A stretch of DNA of 64,000 bases from positions 13,837,700 to 13,901,699 of the forward strand of contig CM046835.1 in assembly GCA_025618425.1 (NCBI GenBank), in the 5' to 3' direction. Below are positions 10,661 to 22,209 of the stretch, piece by piece; positions within the stretch are counted from its first letter, which is position 1, and each line of letters starts with the position of its first letter. Made by a program: the position numbers and the translations under genes. The stretch comes from Heliocidaris tuberculata (lineage: Eukaryota; Echinodermata; Echinoidea; Camarodonta; Echinometridae). The notes beneath the pieces are model-generated. The model saw only the letters and a program-made list of their open reading frames with translations, ran no database searches and was not told the DNA's origin.

Positions 10661-11879
10661 ATTGAAATCGGGGCAATTATGACACGGACCTAGTTAATGG
10701 AGTACAAGGGGTGAAGCTAGTTGCTGACCCATTTCTTTGTCTCATATCGCTTTGAGAATCAGGGCCTCGACGGTATTCATGTACACCGGGCCCTCTTAGA
10801 TTATCAAGAGAACGGGAAGAAAATCAATCTGTGAAAGGTTTCCTGCCCGATTGTATGTAAAACAGTCGTTTGCCTTCTTATCTCGTCCCACTCGCATTCC
10901 TAATCCGATACCAGATACCTCGGGAGATTTGAATTTCATTCAAAATTATACCAACTTCTAAGGTCTGTAAGAATAATATTTGTCAATAATATAGTAACGC
11001 ACTTTGGTAATTAATATAGGTGACAACAGGAGATAGGCACAAGTAATAGGGAAACGGTAATTTGATCACTTTGCTCCTTTGTAAGTCCACTATTTTTGAA
11101 AACATGTACATTGTCAGAGAAACAGAATCCAGTATTTATCGAGAAATTGCTAGCGTGTATATAAGGCTTATAACCATGGCCAAAGAATGGAGTAATTCGG
11201 TGTATTTCTGAATTTGTTACAGATGCTTTCACCAGCTGAATGAACAAGACCGTGTTCACATTTATGGGAGGATGATTATTAGCACGTTTTCCTCTCTAAA
11301 CCCTGTTTTCCTCAATCGTCGTTCTTTCTCAGGTTTGTGTTGCTGATGTCACCTCCATTTTTTAAAGGAAAGCTTGAGTTCTGGGAAAGGTAATAAATAA
11401 TATGTGAGTTTTCTCATTCTTATCATGTCAGTTTGGAAAATTATCAAAGTAGATATGTCCCATGAAAAGGATTGCTCTTCAAGTGCCCTCACATTCAAAA
11501 TATGGCAAGAAACGGTTGAAATGTTCGGGCCGAACATTTGTGTGTAGTCCCCCATACATATTTGTGTGTGCAGTGCATGTGAATCTCAGCAGGATTTAGT
11601 CAATTTCTTATCATTTCGATGATTCCAGAACCTTATAGCATACACCCATTCTTATGTGCTATATAATCAACCTTTCCCAATTGCTTTGAGAAAGTTTCTT
11701 TCACAACTCAATATCATGACCAGAACTCAGCTTTATCTTTAACAGTAAGAATATCCGTCATCTAAGGCGCTTTGCTTTACAAACCTCCGTTTCTTTCCTT
11801 TTTACGTTCATTTGCTTAAAATGGTTTCATTTTTAAAATTATACATATTATACACACATACATATATACAACCCTACAC

Positions 11880-12082
11880 ACAGACAACACACCCACACAC
11901 ACACACACACACACACATAATAAAACATACTTATTGTACATATTATTTCTATTGTTTGGAACTGAAGATGCATAATGAAAAATAATAAAGAGAGAGAGAG
12001 AGTGTGGAATAGAGAGAAGGAAGAACAAAAAAAAAAGGAGAGAGAAAGAGAGAGAGAGAGAGAGCGAAAGAGAGATAGATGA
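11880..12082. repeat. Compound (CA)n and (GA)n microsatellites
   Basis: (CA)n occupies about 11880-11917, followed after an AT-rich spacer by GA-rich repeats at about 11990-12082. The minus-strand 135-codon open frame covering this region is low-complexity and was not called. Confidence 0.9.
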
Positions 12083-13329
12083 GAAAGAGAGATAGATGTG
12101 AATGAGAGATACAGATCTGAAGATGAGTATTTGAACGAATATCTGCTCAGACTGTGAACCTCGCGAAATGCACCCTATGTTAATCATTCGCACGTGATAA
12201 AAAGCGCTATAACAGAATGTCACGGGACATTAGTTCATTGTGTCTTCGATTTCATAGATTTTAGGGGTCATTAACGTTCGATGAGAACGGTCAAATGACG
12301 AGATAGAATCCATTTTATTCTGTAACCAGAAACATTGGGTCGAATACATTAAACTAGCAACTACTTCTTCTTCTCCCTTTGCTGAAAATTTTCGAAGAGA
12401 TACAAACAAAAGCCTAAAGGCAGGCCTATACAGCAATTGCTAGTTTTGCGTATTCATCATCGGCTATAGTCTTCGTTGCTTCTTGTCATGCACATTTGCA
12501 CACACACATACATACATATCTACACACACATATATTGTTTGAATGGTGATACAACATGTACAAGTCATTTTACTTTCAAGAATACGGCAATAAGCAAGTA
12601 CTCAACTAGCATATGACTAGTGATCCGTGCAAGATTTGAAGTTTTTCTTTTCAAGTGGTTTTCCAACATTGAAATGAAATCAATCTCTCCATCTCTCGCA
12701 ATAATAACCTCCGTGACGAGTAGAACCCTTCCCTTGATTGAAATATCTCTTTCCGAGGCAGTCCGATAAGAAGACATTTCAGCCTAGTTTCTGAGGATAT
12801 CTGAGAAGATGGAGCACAGATTCGTCTGTCTCATGATTAAGATCGGTCTTGAATTGACGATCGATTATCATCCCATCACATCCTGAATGAAATCGGCTTA
12901 ACCCTCTCGATACCACTGATGCTTTAGGATAAAACCAGGATAAACGGTTTGATGTTGCTACTATATTTTGTTCGGATTGTTTTGAGAACTTATCTATTCC
13001 CTACCTTTGAAAATAATTATGAAGGTCATTTTACTGATGACGTTTCAGAAACATATTGGAAACTCGAATGAACATGATGAATGCGAACGGGTGTATTTAT
13101 TTGGACCATGTACTGTCTTGAAATTTTATACTGACATACGAGTTCTGGAATTTTGTTCAAGAGAGGGTGATAAAAGTAAAGCACTTTTTGCGTGATTACA
13201 AGTCTTCTTTGGCAAAAACGAGTAGTTCCCAGAATTGGGGAGTAAGGAGTTGTTCGCGAACCAGTATGACATTTAGCTTGGTCGTGAATATATGAATTAC
13301 GGGGTAGAAAAGTACGATGCTGTAAGCGC

Positions 13330-13400
13330 TTTGGTCAGTTACATCATGTCGTAACTGGTAAGGCGCTATATAAGAAACAGCTATTATTATTATCATTATA
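13330..13400 (+). mobile_element. 3' tail of a CR1/L2-like LINE
   Basis: The sequence GTAAGGCGCTATATAAGAAA followed by an (ATT)n/ATC tail ending near 13400 matches the 3' end pattern of the LINE at 5527-5738 (GCGCTATACAAGAA plus ATT-rich tail). No coding part was recognised upstream, so it is a severely 5'-truncated insertion. Confidence 0.6.
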
Positions 13401-13696
13401 GACGTTATAAGGATTGGTTCAAAAGGTTGAGGGGATTACTTTGCCAGCTTTTCCGCTCTTGAATGTTGAAAGCAGGTACGTAAGCCATTCCTTTGACACA
13501 TACTCATTTCCAATCATGACTGAAATGAGAACTATTCTTATGGAGATTAAAATGTTCCTTCCGAGTGAGACAGAGTAGCCAGAAACGTCGTTGGAAAGAA
13601 AACCTTTCGAATGATCGAATAAAATTTTCAAGACAATCTAGTATCAACCGATGTCCATGTGTAGTCGTGTTAAAATGGAAGGACAATATCTTGGAG

Positions 13697-13762
13697 AGAG
13701 AGGGGGAGGGGGAGAGAGAAAGATAGAGAGAGAGAGAGGGGATGGGAGAGAGAGAGACTGTG
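13697..13762. repeat. GA-rich microsatellite
   Basis: (GA)n with GGGGGA interruptions. The flanking stretches 13000-13690 and 13765-14560 are AT-rich with no recognised feature apart from the LINE tail near 13400. Confidence 0.85.
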
Positions 13763-14559
13763 TGTAAATTATGGACAAGGAATATGCAGTTCATTTAACA
13801 CATTGACGTTTTGATACATTTTGGAATTTTGTGTTAAACAGAAGCCCCTGCACTTTTCCATTTAGTTCTTCTGAACCAACGTTTATACCATTGGGATTAG
13901 ATTTCCTAGAAATGAAATATGCCAACAACTTTACTGAAATACAATTTTGTTTTTTTCTCATCCAAATTAATTAAGTTTTCCCATTAAGAATATGGCGTAT
14001 TAGCGACGGCCGATTCAAGCTATGGTACCATTTTACAATATTGCCAGTGGTTACTAAGCTTTGTTTATAATTCACAAGAGTACTTTTGTCTCAATTAATG
14101 GTATGAAATTTGTGTTTTGTTAGTCAATTAATCCACCCGAATAATCATCATATTAACAGAAATACGTAATTGCTAAGAATGATGTATAATAGCTTAAATT
14201 GAAAAGGATAGTAGCTCTTCCAACCTCATATTTAAGAAAAGGCAATCCACGAATGGAAAAAAGCGTGTTTGATCATCACCAGATGGAAATTATATTAGAA
14301 GAAAACGTTTGTTGGTGTTGTCGTGTTGGAAGCCATTCTTCTATGATGTAAACCTTCAATCAATTCTGTTTACAATACTATTCCACCATTAAAGGCACTT
14401 GCACTATGATTATGGCTATTTTCACTCCGGATCTTGATTTGAAATAAACTTTGGTGAAAAAAAGAGTACCACAAGGACTTTCAGCTGCTGGAGGTCTCAT
14501 CTGAAGATCGAACATGTAAAGGGCCAGCGCTTTGGAAGCTGCTTAAAGCCACGAAGGGA

Positions 14560-14930
14560 GAGGTGAAAATAAGTTCACGACGGAACGTTCCTTTATTGCT
14601 CTGTCGTGTCAAATAAGGCGTGTGAAGGGAAGATTAGGCTAATGATGCTTGTCAAAAGCTGCTGATTCTACCTCATTTTTCATCGCCTCTCCTTTCCGCT
14701 TCGATTTGATATTTCCCATATTTTGTCGGGGGGACTTCGCGTGCAAACGGCCGTGTCGAAGGCATTTTAGTCGATTTTGCATCCGTTTAAGGAAAGCGCC
14801 ATGCTGGGGAATCAATAGAGGGAGAAGGCGCGAAAAATTTATTGGAATACGTGACGCGTAGCCAAACGACTTTGATTTTCTGTTTTGGGGCGATGAGGGA
14901 AGTGCGGTGATTAAACTACCGTGCAATGGT
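14560..14930. other. Non-repetitive, more GC-rich patch; candidate conserved noncoding element
   Basis: This patch is less AT-rich than its surroundings, free of simple repeats, and open on both strands (14649-14861 plus, 14639-14926 minus). Neither frame has a recognisable motif or splice-site arrangement. Such patches in invertebrate gene deserts are often regulatory, but that is an inference from composition only. Confidence 0.25.
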
Positions 14931-15549
14931 CAGGTAGCCAAATAAACACCCAAATAAAGAGGATTATTTTATTGATCATCTTAAGTACGATTCACTAGAA
15001 TTTTCTCCTTCCCGAAAGTTATTGAAATTCAAGAATTACCTGATGTCAATAATGATTTACAAGCATTCGTCGTGAACTTTCCCCTCACATCTCTGCGATG
15101 ACATCCTAATTGTTAGCATTTTAAAAATTCGCTTATGCAACTTCGAGGTTGGATTACTTTTGTCCCCACTCTAGCACACCTCTTTTACACTCCTTCTCCT
15201 TTCCCAGTGCTAGTTTGGAATGCTAAAGATCCAAAGATCGAGCGCCATTTTTCTTCAATTTTCTTCAAAGGCCCATACCAGTACGTGTTAATGGCTGGTG
15301 CTATCTGCATGAAAGGAAAATATCTATCTATACAGTAATTACATTTCAGAACAAAAAGGAGAACAAATTAGATCCGTATACATCACGGTTATACTATCGC
15401 TTAGAGGCATTTTCATTTTGAAAATTGATATGTCTAGGATAAATGTTTTGTGTTTTCCCCAATTAGGGAGAACCAGCAGACGTTTGCTAATCACAGTGCA
15501 CACATACTTGTTGGTCCCAGAATTCCGTTCATTCTTATTTCAGAAGTAT

Positions 15550-15615
15550 TACCAAGGAGTTACTCCTTGGTATTACGTTGCTTCGTCGGGGGGGGGGGGG
15601 GGGGGGGGGGGGGGG
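15550..15615. repeat. Perfect hairpin followed by a 28-base G-run
   Basis: TACCAAGGAGT and ACTCCTTGGTA form 11-bp perfect arms (15550-15560, 15562-15572) with a 1-base loop. Sixteen bases later an uninterrupted run of G covers 15588-15615. The G-run can form a G-quadruplex and explains the poly-Gly frames here, which are not genes. Confidence 0.9.
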
Positions 15616-16989
15616 TGATTGCAATAGCGCACCATAAAAAGGGGTAATTCTGGGGTAGGTATGTCTAAATTTTGCTTGAAGTGAATATGTAAAGTAGTTC
15701 TGTCGACGGTGTTTCTGCTTGGTATACTGTTTTATTCAAAATTCTTATAAAAATGAACGTGTTTGTATGAAGGTGAAAGAGTGTTTCCTTTTTTTCCAGT
15801 GTAGTCAAATGACAGTGGTGAGATACCTTAAAGTCAAAGTATCTTACGGAATAATTTGTACATTACATACCTTCTTAATATCATTAATGAAATTATATCA
15901 AACGCTCATTTATAACATCAAACAAATCGACAAAATGCTTCTCAAACCATAACGTGCAATGTTAAGATATAATGAAGATTTGTCTTTTCTTTAAAACTCA
16001 GTGAGGAATATGATTGTGTAATTAAAAGAAAGAAGCTTTTTGTATACCGTGGTTTTAAAGGCATTATTTCCAAACACAAAGGTGAAGGTAGATTTAGATT
16101 CTCTTGTTTTCACAAGGACGCTAGTTGGCCTTTTGGCATGTTTGGGGGACACTGGCGTGTGTGTGTGTGTGTCTTTACTCTCAATACTGTCTTTTAGAAG
16201 TCCAAACACAGTATGTTCCTTTGTTCCTTTTAACACGTGTTATATTCAGTATGGTTAAATTCTGCAATTTCCCCCAGATTTTCTGCAAACGGCTGACAGG
16301 CAGACACTTGCCCACATTTGTCAATAAGATTGATCTGAGAAGTACTCCCAGCGGTTTGTAACGAGAACAGGGCGCAGTGATTTAAATGTTAGCTTAGATT
16401 TCCTGTCTTTCCGTGGTATTGTATATTCAGCACCAATCTTTACATATTTCTTGTTGTCTCAATTTATCTATTTAGAATATTCGATTAATTCAAACGTGTT
16501 TGCCCCAACCTTATATCACCTCTCTCTTTTGCTCTTCTTGTTTCTGTCCCTATAGGCCCAAGTATGGCCCTCTTGTTTAAGTCTAACGATAATTATTTGT
16601 CAAAAAATAAGTAAATACTTAGATCACTGGTACTGCATAATATTTGTGTGCTATTGTTGTGAAAAAGGCATGTATTAGATTTCCAGCACTATATCTTCAA
16701 GTTTCGCTTCTATCAAAAACAGGCTATAATTAAAAGCAAAAAGCGAAAGTGAATCAAAATTGAAAAGAAAAATCAAATTAAACAGAAAAAAAAATATATA
16801 AGTCGGGCACAGCTTGAGCAACCCAACATGACCCTTATTAACACGGGGTTAAGCTTATCAACTGTTTTTAGTTCCTAGTTGTTTTTGTTGTTGTTTTCTC
16901 TTTCATAAATACAGGGTACAACGAAAAAGCTGCAAATGATTTAAAGGAGACGACAAATGCTACTAGTGTGTCTAAGCTTCAGGGATAAA

Positions 16990-17300
16990 TACCATATTTT
17001 GTGCCAGCTCATCCCAAATTAAATTGCGCCCTCAAGCGCGGCAATTCTCTCTTTGCATATTATTTTAGCAATGCCAGTCAGGAAATCGAAGGAGGAGGGA
17101 GAAAAACAAGTACGAGTATTGCTTCCAATTCTATCATACTAAACACGCATGCGTCCACTCAATTGCGCGCCGATTTTCGTTCATTGAGCTTGACGATCGC
17201 GATAAAAAACAGGAGAGGGGAAAAAAAGGCGTTCGCTGTCTGCTCTCATCTGCTAGTTAGCGATGGGGAGAGTTGAAAGTCAGATTTACCTCGGAGTAAA
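16990..17300. other. Non-repetitive patch with an octamer-like site; candidate regulatory element
   Basis: This patch has a higher GC content than its flanks and contains an imperfect inverted pair AATTGCGC ... GCGGCAATT (about 17020-17045), a POU-like TTTGCATA (about 17053) and GCGCGCCG. No gene was recognised. Regulatory function is only a possibility. Confidence 0.2.
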
Positions 17301-17579
17301 TTGGTGTTTGTACCCAAAGACGGTGTCCCAGTGAAGATGTGATTTTACCTCGACCTTTGTATCTCATCTAAAACGTTCGGCATCTTCGCTGGCACGAATC
17401 ATCAATAAAACAAAGTTGGAGAAAATATAACGGGGTAAGAGAATTATACTTGTCTCGACCGTAATCTTTTGAACGCTCGGATCGCTTTAATGTTTCTAAG
17501 TTTGATATCTAACTTTCGCTTGAAAACCAATTTTCTGCAGATTAAGATGTCGAAACAAGCTCTTGGCTCGTTCTTGATT

Positions 17580-18120
17580 TATTTTTTAATGTATTTTTTT
17601 TTTTTTAATCAAAGGTAGGATCAGGATTACACTAATGAGTACTTCGGTGAAGGTTGTTTTTCTCCCTTCTTTTTTCTTCTTCTTCTTTCAGAAGTTTCAG
17701 ATTATAGTTTATGGGTAAAGTCCTTTTTATACCGTAAGATTGATTTTACTTATTTTGATGGAGTTAGTCCAGATTCGGAAGAACTACATTATCTAAATAC
17801 AGTTTAATGGAATATGCATTCGTATAAAGCAGATCGATTGCATTTAGAAGGGAAATGCATTTATATGCTTGGGGTGCAATGTCGAAGGGAAATCCGGCTG
17901 CGCTTCAAATTTGTTCATTTCAGTAATCACCTGAATTATGTATCAGACTGCTTGATATTCTTCAAAGTTGTAATTCTACATGGTATTTACATGTATTTTC
18001 TTTATGTTCATAACTTGATAACTATTACGCGTTGTTTTTTGTGTGTGTGTGTGTGCGTGTGTGTGTGTGTTTTTTTTTTGTGTGTTTTGTTGTTGTTGTT
18101 GTTTTTTTGTCAGTACAGTT
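17580..18120. repeat. T-rich stretch with a (TG)n microsatellite
   Basis: T-runs near 17595-17607 and 18070-18080, and (TG)n at about 18040-18072. The 238-codon plus frame 17814-18530 runs through this low-complexity region; it is rich in C/F/L/V from TG and T repeats and was not called a gene. Confidence 0.85.
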
Positions 18121-18129
18121 TTTTAGACA

Positions 18130-21095
18130 TTATGTCAGTCAAGTTGTTTTTACTTGAAGAATTGCTTATGCTTATTACTAATTTTGTTTATATCTGTCGT
18201 AAGGATTCAAGGTGCTCATATCCTTGTACAAAGTGTTTTACCCATGCTTGTTCCTCTCGATCCAGATGTATTAAATGGGCACCTGACAATGTTGGGGTTA
18301 TAATGATTGCATGGCTCTTAAGCAGGAAGAACAGTATTAATACGGAAAGGCTATTTTTATCAAAATTATTTTGTATATTGTACTGCAAACTTTTACGTAC
18401 AATTTATGATTTTTACTGCTACTTCCTTTTACTGAAAATTTGTTTCATTATGTGCAATATTTTATGTATAGAAATTTTATCATGTACTGCAGCAGATGGC
18501 AACAGTGTTGTACTTCATTGTGCACCCTGACCCACTTGTTGGTCCTTTACATGATCTTCCGCATTCTTATTATGTACTTGTATTTTGCCTTGTTGTATTG
18601 TACCTGTGCTTATTTTTATGAATGGAAAATAAATACACGAAAAAAAGTTGAAACAAACGATGCGGTAGTAACATGTTGAATGAGTGTTTCTTAACAATAA
18701 ATTGTCGCAAACTGCATTGAGCCCTAAAAAGTTCATTCGTCATGAACGCGAGAGAGATTGCCCATGTGACTTCAGGCCGTCTGTGTCATCTCGGCCGCAG
18801 TGGATGGCTGATGATACCAAGGCAAGACCGTTGGCGTGCGGGAAGTTTCAGTGAGCGATGACCATAGGCCACAAAGTTTTCAATTCATTCTCATTTTGAT
18901 CAAGTTAATCCTGCTGGATTTATATGATGGATTTTTGGTGAAGGAAACATTTAGAGGATATATATATATATATATATATTTTTTTTTTTTTTAATGTAGA
19001 TCAATATTTTGCTTCCCTAATATTTCAACTCTTTCATAAATGTATTATATCTGATGAAGTAAGTGTTCGATAGTATGTCATAGCTGAGGGATTTATTGCA
19101 GTTTGGTCCAGTGTCCGTTCGTATGGTGTCCAGCTTGTCTATTAAATTCCTTTCTGTTTATCCAATGCCTGCCTAATATCCAACTGGTCTATTTGCATGT
19201 AACTTACAAGTACTATCCATTATCGATGTTGTATAATTTTTACATTACATGTATAGTCTTGTTATGCAACTACTAGTTTCGTCTGCTGCACTATTTTGTC
19301 ACGTCCATGGACAAAGAGCCTTGCCACAACCTTTATGTAAGGCCGCATGTATATGGATATTTAAGCTAAGTGGATATTAGATAAGATGGGAAATTAGTCA
19401 AATTTGGAATAAGATCACATGGATCAAGGCTTCTAAGTACATATGACATTTTCTGGAGAAGGACAAAGTAAAAATCAGATGAAATTTAGCATATATGGGC
19501 AAGATGGAGAGAAAACGAACAGGGTGTGGACGATATTGCTATCAGATGAAGACGAAGTTACCGGAGTTGGTATGGATCAAATGCCAATCCAGTATCGGAG
19601 TCTCCATAGAGTTTGTTTCTGTTTGCAGTGAACATCATTTATAATGTAGGAAATATTTTGAATGTCGATTTCTCAGAATGATATACTGATGTACATTTGA
19701 CATGTTTGAAGTCTTAATTTGAGTGATTTTCGTAAACTTGTGTGCATGTAGCTAAATACTCTCACAATTCGATGGATAAATCTCTTTCATGATTCGGGAA
19801 TGGGGTAACATTAATGAATATGATTTAAAGGGCCTGTCCAGACTTTTTCTATAATTCTTCCATCATTGTCATACACGCTAATTTTCATTTTCTAAGCCTT
19901 TCATATTCTGCCAGGATTGGGGTTCCCTAGACAATAAAACAAATTTGTAAAATATAATTATATATACCGGCAGTGTTCTTTATATTTGGTGTTGTTGTTT
20001 ATTTTGTGACGCTAGCACCTGCCGAGTACAGAATAACATATCACCCAGTGGACATGTGCTCTATGTTGATGTATTCGTGTTATATCCGTAATAAATTGTA
20101 TAATGTTAGATTAACAGAGTTTTATTAACAATGCTAGTTTCTAAGCATGGTCCCTTATTCGTTCGTGTCATCATGCCTCTGTTGTTATTAACATGATCAA
20201 CATACTACTCATTACTCACAATTAGGTGTTGACAGTTAACTTAGCAAGCTTTATGACGCCCGTGCACTTCCAATCGAAATGAGCGATTTACATTAATGTC
20301 AACTAGACCTTGGGGGTAATACGGGGCTATTCATACGAAATTAATGTGCTTGAAACATTGCGATCGCTTTCAGAACGCAAAGTAAAGGTCGGGCATGGGT
20401 TTGGGAGATCTAAACATGTTTGGAGAATCGGTAATCGCCACTTACATAGTATTGGAGGGACGTCGGCAGCATGAGAAGGGTCTACATGGTTAAAAGCAAA
20501 TGCTGTTTGTTCTAATAATATTCGTTAGCTTGCATGGGCCGGGAGCATGTAAGCCATTAAGATCCTGGCAATGTGCAATCAATTGTGTGACCAGGTGTAA
20601 AAATTTAATACAAAAGTAAAGATACAGAGAGATGGGTGGTAAGGGGTGTGGGAGAGCTCGAGAGGGCGTATGATGGGTGAATTGAAAGGGAATCAAAGGA
20701 AAAGAGGGATCGTTTCAGAAATTTTAATCAACAGTAACAATTCCAGAACAAACATGCTAAGTAACAAGAGAGCAGGACATATTCTAACACGCCTAAGGAG
20801 TCGGCAGGGAGAGAGAGAGAGAGAGGGGGGGGGGGTGGATTTATGCTGTAGCTTTACGTGTACCTTCATAAACTTCTAAACCTCAATCTCAAACCGATGG
20901 ACAAAGTCATAAGCATTTTATTCTTTTTTAAACGCACAGTATATATCAATGACAAAAGATAAATTGATACAATCATGTAAGAGCGAATATAGGCAGAGTG
21001 ATGGAGATATGTCAAGAAATTAATGTCGAGAGGAGGGTGATTAAGATTCATTTTTCTCCTCAAGGCTTAGTGGACGTCAAATGGTTGAGGACAAT
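18130..21095. other. Gene-poor stretch
   Basis: No coding region was recognised. Seen: a (TA)n run at about 18959-18979 followed by a T-run, a GA/G tract at about 20808-20835, and a non-repetitive patch at about 20250-20480 with no stops pattern or motif that would make it coding. Confidence 0.5.
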
Positions 21096-21099
21096 AATG

Positions 21100-21318
21100 A
21101 AGAGGAGGAGGAGGATTTATTTAACATGACTGCTAAGAAAGCAAGTTTATTCTTGTAAGAGAGCAACAAGGGGACCTACGGTTCTGGGTCCTAATCGAGG
21201 GACTTGGTAATTAACTATGTCTTACCAAAGGGCACCATCGCATGGACTTAGTTTCGAACCCGGCATCTCCCGGTTACGAGACCACTGCTCTACCACTGTA
21301 CCACTGAGCCATCACGCC
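21100..21318 (-). mobile_element. tRNA-derived SINE, minus strand
   Basis: Read on the minus strand, the head (21318 down to about 21246) is tRNA-like: GGCGTGATGGCTCAGTGG supplies an A-box and GGTTCGAAACT a B-box, with CTCGTAA in the anticodon-loop position. This resembles tRNA-Thr(CGT) as the source. The D-arm region is duplicated (CAGTGGTACAGTGGTAGAGC), which a functional tRNA would not have. The tRNA-unrelated body runs to about 21115 and ends in ATGTTAAATAAATCC followed by a (TCC)n tail. Known of the class: RNA polymerase III transcripts mobilised by a partner LINE. Confidence 0.8.
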
Positions 21319-21934
21319 TCATCTGATATGTGAACAACGGGAGAGCAGAAGGGCGGTAAATCGTCGGAATGAGACGCATGAGGAAAGAGAGAGGGCGAAA
21401 GAAGAATGTGACATTATTATTGAAAAGTACCTCATATCGCCTAAGGCGCCGTTACGAATCAGAACACGAAATTGTCTACGGGTCGCCTTAATACTTGATA
21501 ATTAACCATGTTCAATTTTTTCTCTTTTTTTTCACTTAACTCTGTGTCATTTTAGTCCTTCCTTGTCGTTTTAACACAGCATATCAATTGTACCTTCTTT
21601 GAAAAGATAACATTGTTATTTTTAAAAACTAATTTGGTTATAAGAAATTATTTCATTTTAAAGTTATAACCTGCATACGGCTGATGAGTTAAAACTCTTT
21701 TGCTATGTTCCATTTTTATGGAGAATCGTCACACTCTAAACATTCTAAAATGCAAGACATTTTAGAAAAGAAATTATGGAGATTAATAGGTTAACACATA
21801 TGCCATTCATGCACTCACAGAATTACTAAAAGAATTTCCGTTTAGTGGTTGGAAGAGAATGATGAAATGGATTTCACAAGAAGGCGGCAATACTGGAAGG
21901 GAAAAGAAAGGATAAGGACAAAAGATGGAGAAGA

Positions 21935-22165
21935 GTAAAGAGGAGGAGAAGAAGAAGAAGAGAAAGAAGAAGAAGAGAAAGATAAAGAAGAAGAAGAAGA
22001 AGAAGAAGAAGAAGAAGAAGAAGAAGAAGAAGAAGAAGAAGAAGAAGAAGAAGAAGAAGAAGAAGAAGAAGAAGAAGAAGAAGAAGAAGAAGAAGAAGAA
22101 GAAGAAGAAGAAGAAGAAGAAAAAAAAGAAGAAGAAGAAGGAAAAGAAGAAGAAGATTTTGAAAA
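21935..22165. repeat. Long (GAA)n tract, about 230 bp
   Basis: A nearly uninterrupted GAA/AAG repeat, purine-only on the plus strand with minor GAAA/GGA variants at the edges. The poly-lysine frame 21925-22209 is its translation and not a gene. Long GAA tracts can form triplex (H-DNA) structures. Confidence 0.97.
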
Positions 22166-22209
22166 GAAGATTTAAAAAAAAGGAAGGAACCTGGGTCTTT
22201 ATATCGTAA

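Noticed and set aside
17814..18530. 238-codon open frame on the plus strand
   Set aside because: Runs through T-runs and a (TG)n microsatellite, is rich in C/F/L/V from these repeats, and has no domain-like motif.
21246..21318. Functional tRNA-Thr gene
   Set aside because: The D-arm is duplicated, pairing is imperfect and a SINE body with a tail follows, so it is a SINE head.
21925..22209. Poly-lysine open frame
   Set aside because: Direct translation of the (GAA)n tract.
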